A stretch of DNA of 64,000 nt from Deltaproteobacteria bacterium (GTDB taxonomy: Bacteria > Myxococcota > Myxococcia > SLRQ01). The DNA is taken from assembly GCA_029210625.1 (NCBI GenBank), contig JARGFU010000004.1:147329-211328 (forward strand), in the 5' to 3' direction. Made by a program: the position numbers and the translations under genes. Positions 40,501-47,640 of this stretch are shown here, piece by piece (position 1 is the stretch's first letter; the number at the start of each line of letters is the position of its first letter). Under the pieces are notes generated by a model, which was not told where the DNA came from, ran no database searches, and saw nothing but the letters and a program-made list of their open reading frames with translations.

Positions 40501-42862
40501 CCACGCGGACACCGACCTCGACGGCCTCGAGGACGGCGTGGAGATCGCCGGGGGCAACCCGAACCTCTACGACGTGGGCACCGACACCGACCCCGTCGAC
40601 GCCGACACCGACGACGACGGCCTCTCGGATGGGGAGGAGCTCGTCGTGGGCAACGACGGCTTCGTCACCGATCCCCTGAGCGCCGACACCGACGGCGACG
40701 GAATCCGCGACGGCGTCGAGGTCGGCCGCACGGTCTCGGTCCCGGCCGGCCTCTCGGCGGCGAGCGCGATCCCCTACCGGGGCACCGCCCTGCCCTTCGC
40801 CGGCGACCTCGACCCGGCCTCGACCACCGACCCCACCGTGACCGACACCGACGCCGGCGGCGTGGACGACGGCCTCGAGGACGTCAACCACAACGGGCGC
40901 ATCGACGGCGCCGAGGGTGACCCCACCGACCCGGACGACGACGATCCGGACGGCGACGGCCTGACCAACGGCCGGGAGGCGATCCTGGGCACCGATCCCC
41001 TCCTCGCCGACACCGACGGCGATGGCCTCGACGACTACGCCGAGGTCAACGGGACCACCGATCCCACCGAGGGCGACAGCGACGGGGACGGGATCGGCGA
41101 CGCCGAGGAGCTCGCGGGCGGGACCCCGGGCGTCTTCGACGCGGGCCTGGACACCGATCCCATGGACGCCGACACCGACGACGACGGCATCTCCGATGGC
41201 GAGGAGATCGTCGAGGGCAGCGACGGGGTGATCACCGATCCCCTGAGCGCCGACACCGACGGCGACGGCGTCGACGACGGCGTCGAGCTCGGCCTCACCG
41301 CGGGCGTCTCCGGCGGCACGACCCCCGGCGGGCTCACCTACGAGGGCACCGGCGCCTCCTTCGCCGGCGACCGGGACCCCACCACCACCACCGACCCCCT
41401 CGACCCGGACACCGACGGCGGCGGCGAGTCGGACGGCAGCGAGGACGCCAGCGGCGACGGCGCCGTCGACATCGGCGAGACCGACCCCAACGATCCCACC
41501 GACGACTTCTACGCGCCGGCCTGCGGCGACGGGGCCCGGGACGCCGGGGAGCAGTGCGACGACAACGACACCGACGACGGCGACGGCTGCTCCGCCCTCT
41601 GCCTGGTCGAGGAGGGGTGGACCTGCACCGGCGAGCCCAGCCAGTGCTCCCTCATCCCGCCGGACGACATCGACGGCGACACCGTGCCCGACGCGATCGA
41701 CAACTGCCCCAACCACCCCAACCCGGGGCAGGAGGACAGCGACGGCGACGGGATCGGCGACGCCTGCGAGGGTCCCCAGCCGCCCAACCCGGACGAGGAC
41801 GGGGACGGCTTCGTGGACGGCCTCGCCCTCGGCGGCGGCGGCTGCGCCTGTGACAGCGAGGCGAGCAACACCTCCAGCCCCTGGCTGCTCTGCTCCTTCC
41901 TCCTCTTCGGCCTGCTCGCCCGGCGGCGGGGCGGGCCCTCGCGCGCAGGAAGGACCCTCGCGCTGGGCGCCGCCCTCCTCCTCGCCGGCGCGGCCCAGGC
42001 CCAGGGGCTCACCCCCGAGGAGCCCGGCGACTTCTCGGTGGACCGCTTCCGGCTCTCCGCCGACGGGGCGGGCTTCCTCGACGTGGAGCAGGCCCGGATC
42101 CAGGGAGAGCGCTTCTCCTTCGACGCCGGCGGCGCGCTGCACTACCTCTCCGATCCCCTGATGCTCAGCTGGGAGGGAGACGATCGCCACGCCCCCCTGC
42201 TGGCGCACCGGGCCTCCCTCGATCTCTTCGGCGCCCTGACGGTGCACTCCCGCTTCTCCCTCGGGCTGGCCGGGCGCCTGGTGCTCTTCCAGTCCCGGCC
42301 CGAGACCTTCGCGGCGGACGCGATCCTCCACACCCTCCCCGACCTGGCGACGACCGGCCCCGGCGATCTGCGCGTCACCCCCAAGCTCTGGGTCCTCACC
42401 GCCGAGCAGATCGGCATCGACGTCGGCGTGATCCCGGGCGTCCACCTCCCCCTGGGCGGAGGCAAGGCCTACCTCGGCGAGCGGGGCGTGGCCTTCGAGC
42501 CCGAGCTGGTCCTCTCCCGGCACTTCTCCCGCCTGGCCCTGGCCCTGAACGCCGCCTACCTCCTGCGTCCGCGCTCCGAGTTCCTCGACCTGGTGATCGA
42601 CGACGAGCTGCGCCTGCGCCTGGGCGGGAGCTACCTGGTCTCCACCGACGGGGCGAGCGTCCAGGCGAGCGTGCTCTTCGCGACCTCCCCCACCGACCTG
42701 GGGGCCCCGGGCACGACCTCCCTGGAGGTGCTCCTCGGGGTCCGGCAGCCCCTCGGGAAGGGGCTCTCCCTCCACTTCGCCGGCGGGGCCGGACTCCTGC
42801 GCGGCGTGGGCAGCCCCGACCTGCGGGTCTTCACCGCCCTGCGCTACGCGCTTCAGCGCTGA
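37556..42862 (+). CDS. Giant TSP3 protein with internal MYXO-CTERM-like tail fused to an outer-membrane barrel
   Basis: 1768-aa exported protein. Signal peptide (1-25, cut before ATLFEDQF); lectin-like/concanavalin-like domain (~26-240); long TSP3 region (~243-1410) of DTDxDGxxDGxE calcium loops with five copies of a larger module (GVPAGTS...YxGTxxxF...TDTDGGGxxDGxEDxNxNG); two DUF4215 Cys motifs (EQCDDGN at ~760, EQCDDND at ~1335). Residues ~1426-1461 have a MYXO-CTERM-like shape: GGGGCACDSEASN, hydrophobic LLCSFLLFGLL, then ARRRGG, normally the extreme C-terminus. Here the frame continues through a second signal-like stretch (TLALGAALLLAGAAQAQG) into a ~285-residue beta-barrel domain (FSVDRFRLSADGAGFLDVEQ) ending in strands. 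No ATG, GTG or TTG lies between the two parts. TAGACT sits 9 nt before ATG 37556; no ribosome binding site. Confidence 0.85.
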   Translation: MKTLTRGISSLLFLGLLALPRASEGATLFEDQFTCSNSATIGASPELTGWVSTSVAQDPWSSVGTDGVIPTAGEGSTTGSFADGTIDWHENMLLTGATDWYNVSLDATINSADNDTVGLVVRYANEGSYYLCTMNEDAGPACTDNAGIGTRGLRLRRVHAGTTCNNGYSVANATFNYTSGTTYAFRLSAIGSVVTCTVDLNGNGLFGDGPDVSVSYTDGAPLPAGRVGLYTYTNGAVTFDAVAVTSSDPDNDLDGVTNTTEVALGLSSALADTDGDTISDRHEVLSHGYVPDTDFDGTIDALDTDSDGDGFSDAEEAGDTDLATPPVDLDCDGLPDYRDLDSDGDGSPDAVDSCRTDPTLADTDGDTVGDGCDPAPSDPCVCLDRDGDTCDDCQVTCTAPDTANDGPDTDGDGLCNAGDDDDDGDGLSDALENSIGSDRLRADTDQDGLPDDVEYAGNTDLLDADTDDDGISDGDEVAGTLGAVTDPNDFDSDGDGLGDGLEQGVASGVPAGTSSSSLARPFSGTAAGFQGDVDASTQTDPLVADTDGGGVEDGAEDADGNGQVDAGETDPGLWGDDDPDGDGLDNTRETALGTDRRDADTDNDGLSDSFEVLTDNLSAYDPLTDTNPLDADTDDDGLSDGDETNAVTGYYTDPFNPDSDGDGLSDGLERGSTGVAPGISEGTGVSYAGTAAGFQPDLDPATRTNPLSTDTDGGGATDDVEDTNGNGLIDNSETDPNDPADDAAARCRDGVIQAPEQCDDGNRATGDGCDDFCQEEFGWVCYGLPSTCDSPTTDTDGDGLTNSRERNIIHTDPLDPDTDGDGLNDGPEIAGGSNPLTYQVGVDTDPLDADTDDDGIADGEEASAGSDGHVTDPLLFDTDGDGLSDGQETSAPAIPAGTSDVRGVAYVGTDLAVYALDMETGSQTDPTATDTDGGGVDDGVEDANHNGRVDSTETNPNLPGDDDPDGDGLNNDREAALGTDPRHADTDLDGLEDGVEIAGGNPNLYDVGTDTDPVDADTDDDGLSDGEELVVGNDGFVTDPLSADTDGDGIRDGVEVGRTVSVPAGLSAASAIPYRGTALPFAGDLDPASTTDPTVTDTDAGGVDDGLEDVNHNGRIDGAEGDPTDPDDDDPDGDGLTNGREAILGTDPLLADTDGDGLDDYAEVNGTTDPTEGDSDGDGIGDAEELAGGTPGVFDAGLDTDPMDADTDDDGISDGEEIVEGSDGVITDPLSADTDGDGVDDGVELGLTAGVSGGTTPGGLTYEGTGASFAGDRDPTTTTDPLDPDTDGGGESDGSEDASGDGAVDIGETDPNDPTDDFYAPACGDGARDAGEQCDDNDTDDGDGCSALCLVEEGWTCTGEPSQCSLIPPDDIDGDTVPDAIDNCPNHPNPGQEDSDGDGIGDACEGPQPPNPDEDGDGFVDGLALGGGGCACDSEASNTSSPWLLCSFLLFGLLARRRGGPSRAGRTLALGAALLLAGAAQAQGLTPEEPGDFSVDRFRLSADGAGFLDVEQARIQGERFSFDAGGALHYLSDPLMLSWEGDDRHAPLLAHRASLDLFGALTVHSRFSLGLAGRLVLFQSRPETFAADAILHTLPDLATTGPGDLRVTPKLWVLTAEQIGIDVGVIPGVHLPLGGGKAYLGERGVAFEPELVLSRHFSRLALALNAAYLLRPRSEFLDLVIDDELRLRLGGSYLVSTDGASVQASVLFATSPTDLGAPGTTSLEVLLGVRQPLGKGLSLHFAGGAGLLRGVGSPDLRVFTALRYALQR

Positions 42863-43428
42863 GCGAGCGCGGGGCGCAGGTGCGCCTCGGCGAGCAGGGT
42901 GTAGGCCGGCCCGGCGCGGCCGAGGACGCTGTGGACGAGCTGCACCCGCTCCACCGGGAGCGCCGGCCAGGCCTCCCCCTCGAGGGCGGGCAGCAGCGCC
43001 TGCAGAGGCCGGGCGTCGCGGGGGTGGCGGATCCTTCCGAGGGTGAGGTGCGGCCGGAAGGGCCGCTCCTCCGGGAGGACCCCCACGCCCGCGGCCAGCG
43101 CCTCGAGGACCCGGTGGAGGGCGAGCAGATCCCCCGGGGGAGGCTCGAAGGCCAGCGCCACCACCCGGGGCCGGCGAGGCCCGGGGAAGAGGTGCAGCCC
43201 CGAGGGCGTGAGCGACGAGGTGGGCTGGCCCTCGAGGCGCGCGGCGAGGGAGGAGGCGAGGGCCTCGGCCTTCTCCCGGTCGAGCTCGCCGAGGAACTTC
43301 AGGGTGAGGTGCCAGCGGGAGGCGGGCGTCCAGCGCACCTTCGGCGCCCGCTCGCGCAGGGGGGCGAGGGCCGCCTCCGCCCGCTCCCGCAGGGCCCGAT
43401 CGACCGGCGCCGCCAGGAAGAGCCGCAT
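42853..43428 (-). CDS. thpR: RNA 2',3'-cyclic phosphodiesterase (ThpR/LigT)
   Basis: 191-aa member of the 2H phosphoesterase family, which opens 2',3'-cyclic phosphates on RNA ends. The two catalytic HxTx motifs are HLTLKFLG (His40) and HLTLGRI (His127), spaced as in ThpR, and the N-terminal MRLFLAAPVD matches the family opening. Start ATG 43428. Its 3' end overlaps the tail of the convergent giant gene by 10 bp. It is read from the same strand as the acyl-CoA dehydrogenase 10 nt upstream, but no functional link is expected. Confidence 0.92.
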   Translation of the reverse strand: MRLFLAAPVDRALRERAEAALAPLRERAPKVRWTPASRWHLTLKFLGELDREKAEALASSLAARLEGQPTSSLTPSGLHLFPGPRRPRVVALAFEPPPGDLLALHRVLEALAAGVGVLPEERPFRPHLTLGRIRHPRDARPLQALLPALEGEAWPALPVERVQLVHSVLGRAGPAYTLLAEAHLRPALAQR

Positions 43429-43438
43429 CCCCGCACCT

Positions 43439-44635
43439 TCAGTAGGAGCGCGGCAGCTCCAGGGTGTGCTCGGCCACGTAGTTGAGGATCATCTCGTTGG
43501 AGATCGGCGCGGTCTTCAGCAGGCGCAGGTTGGTCCAGAGGTGGAGCAGCCCGAACTCCTTGGAGAAGCCGTTGCCGCCGAGGGTCTGGATGGCGCGGTC
43601 GGTGGCCTGCACCCCCAGCTCCGAGGCCAGGAACTTGGCGCAGTTGGCGTAGAAGCCCGCCTCCCCCGGGGGCAGGCCCGCGTCGAGGGCCCAGGCCGCC
43701 TTGTAGGTCATGGTCCGGGCGGCCTCCTGGCGGATCTTCACCTCGGCCAGGGGGTGCTGGATCGCCTGGTGCGCGCCGATGGGGGTGTCGCGGAAGACCT
43801 TGCGATTTCGAGCGTAGTCGCAGGCCAGGCGCAGCGCGTACTCCGAGGCGCCGACCGCGATGGCCGAGGCCAGGATCCGCTCGGGGTTCAGGGCCATGAA
43901 GAGGGCCATGGCGCCCCCGTGGAGATCGCCCACCAGGTTGATCCTCGGGACCTTCACGTCCTCGAAGAAGAGGGTCCACTGGTTCATGCCCTCGATGCCG
44001 CCGGTGGGCAGCAGGTCCTTGCGCAGCCCGGGCGCGTCGGTGGGCACGATGAAGAGGGAGAGGCCGTAGCTCTTGGGCAGCCCCTGCGCCTCGCACTCCT
44101 TGCGGGACATCGTCCGCGCCACGACCAGCATCGCGTCGGCCACGTCGGCGCCGGTGATGAAGGTCTTCGAGCCGTCGAGCACGAAGCCGTCGTCTTCCTC
44201 CCTCGCCGAGGTGGTGATCCGGAAGGTGTTGGTGCCGGCGTCCGCCTCGGTCAGGGCGAAGGCCAGCTTCAGCTCACCCGTCGCGATCCGGGGCAGGAAG
44301 TGCTGCTTGGTCTCCTCGCTGGCGGTGCGCACCATGCACAGGGCGTCCATGGTGGTGAGCACCAGGATCGGGTTGGCGAAGCCGAGGGTGGTCATCTCCT
44401 CCACCGCGAAGGCCAGGGGCAGAAGCCCCATCTCGTTGCCGCCGTAGCTCTCCGGGATCAGGCAGCCGAGGAAGCCGGCCCCGGCGAGGGCGTCCCAGAT
44501 CTCCTGGGGGAACTCCTTGTTCTCCAGGATGCGCTCCCTCCAGCGCGCGGCGTCCTTCGCGAAGGGCGCGAAGAGGTCGCGGGTGGTCTGCCGGATCGCC
44601 TGCTGCTCCTCGGAGAGCGCGAAGTCGAGTGCCAT
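43439..44635 (-). CDS. Acyl-CoA dehydrogenase, short form
   Basis: 398-aa homologue of the ~380-400-residue acyl-CoA dehydrogenases. The FAD-contact segment LAFALTEADAGTNTFRI and FITGADVADAMLVVAR are in place, as is the C-terminal RAIQTLGGNGFSKEFGL. The usual YEGT base motif is replaced by TAPISNEMI, whose Glu is a candidate catalytic base. ATG 44635 has AAAGGAG eight nt upstream. It is distinct from the longer paralogue at 24599 and probably acts on a different acyl-CoA. Followed closely by thpR on the same strand. Confidence 0.9.
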   Translation of the reverse strand: MALDFALSEEQQAIRQTTRDLFAPFAKDAARWRERILENKEFPQEIWDALAGAGFLGCLIPESYGGNEMGLLPLAFAVEEMTTLGFANPILVLTTMDALCMVRTASEETKQHFLPRIATGELKLAFALTEADAGTNTFRITTSAREEDDGFVLDGSKTFITGADVADAMLVVARTMSRKECEAQGLPKSYGLSLFIVPTDAPGLRKDLLPTGGIEGMNQWTLFFEDVKVPRINLVGDLHGGAMALFMALNPERILASAIAVGASEYALRLACDYARNRKVFRDTPIGAHQAIQHPLAEVKIRQEAARTMTYKAAWALDAGLPPGEAGFYANCAKFLASELGVQATDRAIQTLGGNGFSKEFGLLHLWTNLRLLKTAPISNEMILNYVAEHTLELPRSY

Positions 44636-44742
44636 GTCTGGGCTCCTTTCCCGGGGTCCGCTGCCGACTTGAAGCCCGCGCCCCGCCCCCGGTCAAGGGA
44701 GGGCGTGGCCAAAGGGGGAGGGGGTGTGGCAGAAGGGAGCCG

Positions 44743-45282
44743 ATGAAGACGCCCCGCACGATCGCCCTGCTCGCCCTCCCCCTCCTGCTCGCCGCCTGCC
44801 CGGAGGAGAAGGCGCCCCTGAAGGTGGCCGCCCCGGCGGAGGCCGAGGCCCCGGCGCCCGCCGACGCCCCGCCCGCGGAGGAGGCCCCGGCGCCGGGCGC
44901 GCCCCTCGTGCTCTCGAAGCTCGGGCTGAAGCTCGACCTGCCCGCCGACGCCACCGTCATGGACATGCTCGGGGTGCAGGTCGTCACCGGCGGCGGCACC
45001 GTCGTCTCGGTCTCGGCGGTGAAGCCCGAGGGCATCGCCCCGGAGACCTTCGCGGAGGCGAAGGCCGCGCGCGACGACTTCTCCCCCACGAAGGTGGGCA
45101 AGGAGGAGGAGACGGCCGATGGCTGGCTCCTGACCTTCGAGAACGAGGGCGGGGGCGTCTCCAACTACTGGGTCTGGATGCGCCGCACCCTCGAGGGCCA
45201 GGCCTACGAGTGCAAGGCCACCGTGGGCAGCCCGGAGCAGGCCGCCCGGGCCGAGGCCGCCTGCGCGAGCCTGCGCAAGTAG
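44743..45282 (+). CDS. Lipoprotein of unknown function
   Basis: 179-aa lipoprotein starting at ATG 44743 behind GAAGGGAG. The signal MKTPRTIALLALPLLLAAC gives lipid Cys19, then a Pro/Ala/Glu linker (~22-52) and a single beta-rich domain (~53-179) with two cysteines (in YECKATV and ACASL) that could form a disulphide. The pattern of a small C-terminal domain after a Pro-rich tether resembles the lipoprotein at 9848, but they are not obviously homologous. Family unknown. Diverges from the acyl-CoA dehydrogenase across 107 bp. Confidence 0.6.
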   Translation: MKTPRTIALLALPLLLAACPEEKAPLKVAAPAEAEAPAPADAPPAEEAPAPGAPLVLSKLGLKLDLPADATVMDMLGVQVVTGGGTVVSVSAVKPEGIAPETFAEAKAARDDFSPTKVGKEEETADGWLLTFENEGGGVSNYWVWMRRTLEGQAYECKATVGSPEQAARAEAACASLRK

Positions 45283-45287
45283 CTCCT

Positions 45288-46385
45288 TCAGAGCCGGAGG
45301 GGCAGGCGCTGCCGGCCCCAGCGGCCGGGCCTCGCCTCGAAGACCCCCGCGAGGGCCGCGCCGCAGGTGGGGCAGGCGCCCTCGGGCGTGAGCCGCCAGG
45401 CCAGCAGCTCGTACCAGTCCCGCTCGATGAGCACCTCGCCGCAGCCGGCGCAGTGGGTGGCGTCGCCCTCGGGGTCGTGGACGTTGCCGGTGTAGACGTG
45501 GCGCAGCCCCTCTGCCCTCGCCCAGCCCCGCGCGCGGCGCAGGGTCCGCGCGGGGGTGGCCGGCAAGGCGCGCAGGCGGAAGTCGGGGTGGAAGGCAGAG
45601 AGGTGCAGCGGCACCTCGGGCCCCAGCTCGGCGGCGACCCAGGCGGCCAGCGCCCGCAGCTCCGCCTCCGAGTCGTTGAGCGTGGGGATCACGAGGACGG
45701 TGAGCTCCAGCCAGAGGCCCTCCTGCCGGGCGAGCGCCACCAGGGTCTCCTTCACCGGCTCGAGGTGCCCGCCGGTCTGCCGCCAGTAGAAGTCCTCGGT
45801 GAAGGCCTTCAGGTCGATGTTGGCCGCGTCCATCACGCCGAAGAGCTCCTCGCGCGCCCCGGGCAGGACGTAGCCGGCGCTCACCGCGACGGCGCGCAGG
45901 CCCCGCGCCCGGGCGGCCCGGGCGCAGTCCACGGCGTACTCGAGGAAGATCACCGGGTCGTTGTAGGTCAGGGCGATCGAGCGGCAGCCCGCCTCGGCGG
46001 CGGCCCGGGCGAGGGCCTCCGGCTCGGCCGCCTGCTGCCGGCCGTCGAAGTCGCGGGCGCGGCTGCTCTCCCAGTTCTGGCAGAACTTGCAGGCCAGGTT
46101 GCAGCCGGCGGTGCCCAGGGAGAGCACCGGCGTGCCGGGGAGGAAGTGCGCGAGGGGCTTCTTCTCGATGGGGTCGATGCACAGGCCGCTGGAGCGGCCG
46201 TGGGTGGTCAGGCGGATCGTCGGCGGGTCGTGGTCGTCCTCGCGCCGGGGCCGGCCCCGGACGAAGCAGAAGCCCCGCTGCCCCGGAGAGAGACGGCAGA
46301 GGCGCGGGCAGACCCGGCACTCGAGCTCGCCGGAGGGGAGCTCCTCGAAGTGGCGGGCCACCGGGCCGGTGATCCCTTCGCTCAC
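45288..46385 (-). CDS. amrS: AmrS, AmmeMemoRadiSam-system radical SAM enzyme
   Basis: 365-aa radical SAM protein. N-terminal Cys cluster CRVCPRLC...RGFCFVR (from ~23), the AmrS opening LCIDPIEKKPLAHFLPG, and the radical SAM motif CNLACKFC (Cys95, Cys99, Cys102) with QNW following are all diagnostic. A C-terminal rubredoxin-like pair CAGC...CPTC occurs near residues 318-350. In other genomes it is linked to MEMO1- and AMMECR1-type proteins; neither is in this window. Its physiological substrate is not established. GTG 46385 has no ribosome binding site, but TAATCT (46392-46397) lies 6 nt upstream, in a 44-bp divergent gap shared with the SDR gene. Confidence 0.9.
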   Translation of the reverse strand: MSEGITGPVARHFEELPSGELECRVCPRLCRLSPGQRGFCFVRGRPRREDDHDPPTIRLTTHGRSSGLCIDPIEKKPLAHFLPGTPVLSLGTAGCNLACKFCQNWESSRARDFDGRQQAAEPEALARAAAEAGCRSIALTYNDPVIFLEYAVDCARAARARGLRAVAVSAGYVLPGAREELFGVMDAANIDLKAFTEDFYWRQTGGHLEPVKETLVALARQEGLWLELTVLVIPTLNDSEAELRALAAWVAAELGPEVPLHLSAFHPDFRLRALPATPARTLRRARGWARAEGLRHVYTGNVHDPEGDATHCAGCGEVLIERDWYELLAWRLTPEGACPTCGAALAGVFEARPGRWGRQRLPLRL

Positions 46386-46429
46386 CCCTCTAGATTAACC
46401 CAGCCGGGACCCCGTGGTAGAGGGCGCCC

Positions 46430-47170
46430 ATGAGCTATCAGAATGCCCTCATCACCGGTGCGTCCAGCGGGCTGGGCGCCGGCCTCGCCCACCGCTTCGC
46501 TCAGAAGGGCACCCGGGTCTTCGCCCTGGCCCGCCGCGAGGACAAGCTCGCCGAGCTGCGCGAGGCCAGCGGCGAGAAGATCGAGCCGGTGGTGCTGGAC
46601 GTGAGCGACACCGACGCCCTCGTGGCGAAGATCCGGGAGCTCGACGCCGCCTGCGGCGGCCTGGACCTGATCATCGCCAACGCCGGCGTCGGGAAGACCA
46701 AGAAGGCCTCGCGGATCGACTGGGAGAACTGGGTCGAGCCCACCCTGCGGGTGAACGTCCTGGGCGCCATCGCCACCCTCACGGCGGTGCTGCCCCGGAT
46801 GGTGGAGGAGCGGCGCGGCCACCTGGTCGGCGTCTCCTCGATCGCGGCCATCCGCGGCCTGCCGGGCTCGGGCGCCTACTCGGCGAGCAAGGCGGCGCTC
46901 TCGACCTACCTCGAGACCCTGCGGGTCGACCTCAAGTCGAAGGGCATCACCGTGACCACCCTCGAGCCGGGCTTCGTGAAGACGCCCCTGACCGAGGGCG
47001 GCAAGCAGCCCATGCCCTTCCTGATGGAGCTCGAGCCGGCCCTCGACGCCATGATGAACGCCATCGAGAAGAAGAAGGGCCACCTCGCCTTCCCCTGGAC
47101 CCTGGCGAGCGCCGCGGGCATGGGGCGGATGATCCCCCGCAGCCTCTACAGCCTCCTCGTGGGCCGCTAG
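46430..47170 (+). CDS. Short-chain dehydrogenase/reductase
   Basis: 246-aa classical SDR. Cofactor motif TGASSGLG is at 9-16, the NAG motif at 84-86, and the catalytic residues are Ser137, Tyr150 and Lys154 (YSASK). The Arg-rich ARREDKL after the second strand favours NADP(H). The C-terminus (FPWTLASAAGMGRMIPRSLY) is basic/hydrophobic and may touch membrane or substrate. It is read from ATG 46430 with TAGAGG 6 nt upstream (46418-46423) and no ribosome binding site. The last ~90 bp are duplicated 206 bp downstream (see the 47077-47640 repeat). The substrate is unknown. Confidence 0.88.
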   Translation: MSYQNALITGASSGLGAGLAHRFAQKGTRVFALARREDKLAELREASGEKIEPVVLDVSDTDALVAKIRELDAACGGLDLIIANAGVGKTKKASRIDWENWVEPTLRVNVLGAIATLTAVLPRMVEERRGHLVGVSSIAAIRGLPGSGAYSASKAALSTYLETLRVDLKSKGITVTTLEPGFVKTPLTEGGKQPMPFLMELEPALDAMMNAIEKKKGHLAFPWTLASAAGMGRMIPRSLYSLLVGR

Positions 47171-47272
47171 GGAAGAGAGCGCCCGGCCGCGGCGCGCACA
47201 GCGCCGCAGGGCGCGGTCCCGTGACCCCCGAGCTCGAGCTGGGGGGTTCGGGGGGAGCGGTGCTCCCCCCGA
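47077..47272. repeat. Tandem duplication, copy 1 (SDR 3' end plus terminator)
   Basis: This 196-bp block covers the last 94 bp of the SDR gene and the following 102 bp. Its second copy begins 206 bp later at 47283. The two copies are identical over 47087-47169 and over the 105-bp part 47168-47272 (copied at 47536-47640); only two bases in the first 10 differ. It is uninterrupted, unlike copy 2. Confidence 0.9.
47250..47270. terminator. 9-bp GC hairpin after the SDR gene (copy 1)
   Basis: GGGGGGAGC (47250-47258), loop GGT, GCTCCCCCC (47262-47270): a perfect, very stable stem about 80 nt after the SDR stop. It is probably the original bidirectional terminator of the convergent SDR and M23 genes and is repeated exactly at 47618-47638. 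Confidence 0.6.
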
Positions 47273-47282
47273 TCTCGACGGC

Positions 47283-47376
47283 GGGCCACGCCGCCTTCCC
47301 CTGGACCCTGGCGAGCGCCGCGGGCATGGGGCGGATGATCCCCCGCAGCCTCTACAGCCTCCTCGTGGGCCGCTAA
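47283..47376 (+). pseudogene. Duplicated C-terminal fragment of the SDR gene
   Basis: A 31-codon remnant (from Gly-His-Ala-Ala-Phe-Pro to the stop) nearly identical to the SDR C-terminus at 47077-47170. Only CTC to GCC at one codon differs, and the stop is TAA instead of TAG because of the adjoining insertion. It has no start or upstream domain, so it is a duplication scar, not a gene. Confidence 0.88.
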
Positions 47377-47535
47377 ACCAGAGATCATGATTCCCGAACA
47401 GCGGATGGCGCCGCGGACGTGCCCGGATGCAAGGAAGGGTGAGGGAGCCTAGCCTTAGCTAGGTGACCGAGGCCTGACGCCGCAGGCGGGTGCGGCCTGC
47501 AAGCCAGGCGTGATCGGGAATCGTGATTTCTGGTT
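47376..47535. mobile_element. 160-bp MITE-like element with TIRs and TA target duplication
   Basis: Left end 47376-47397 begins AACCAGAG and right end 47514-47535 ends in TTTCTGGTT; the two 22-bp ends are inverted repeats with two mismatches. The element is flanked by TA on both sides (47374-47375 and 47536-47537), while the uninterrupted copy 1 has a single TA at 47168-47169, which proves an insertion with TA duplication. It has no reading frame. Internal hairpins include CCTAGC-CTTA-GCTAGG and GCAGGC-7 nt-GCCTGC. TA targets suggest mobilisation by an IS630/mariner-like transposase encoded elsewhere. Confidence 0.82.
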
Positions 47536-47640
47536 TAGGGAAGAGAGCGCCCGGCCGCGGCGCGCACAGCGCCGCAGGGCGCGGTCCCGTGACCCCCGAG
47601 CTCGAGCTGGGGGGTTCGGGGGGAGCGGTGCTCCCCCCGA
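47536..47640. repeat. Tandem duplication, copy 2 (distal 105 bp)
   Basis: Exact copy of 47168-47272, separated from its proximal part (47283-47375) by the inserted 160-bp element. It ends one base before the stop codon of the M23 peptidase gene. Confidence 0.9.
47618..47638. terminator. 9-bp GC hairpin (copy 2) after the M23 gene
   Basis: Same stem-loop as at 47250-47270, here immediately downstream of the minus-strand M23 stop (47641-47643), so it can serve as that gene's terminator. Confidence 0.6.

Noticed and set aside
37685-42775. 1696-codon open frame on the minus strand
   Set aside because: Antisense to the TSP3/barrel gene; its Val/Gly repeats merely mirror the Asp-rich calcium loops.
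37556-42862. TraA/TraB outer-membrane exchange system
   Set aside because: TraA-like PA14 and TraB-like OmpA domains are absent; only general resemblance (repeat stalk, MYXO-CTERM-like tail, barrel) remains.
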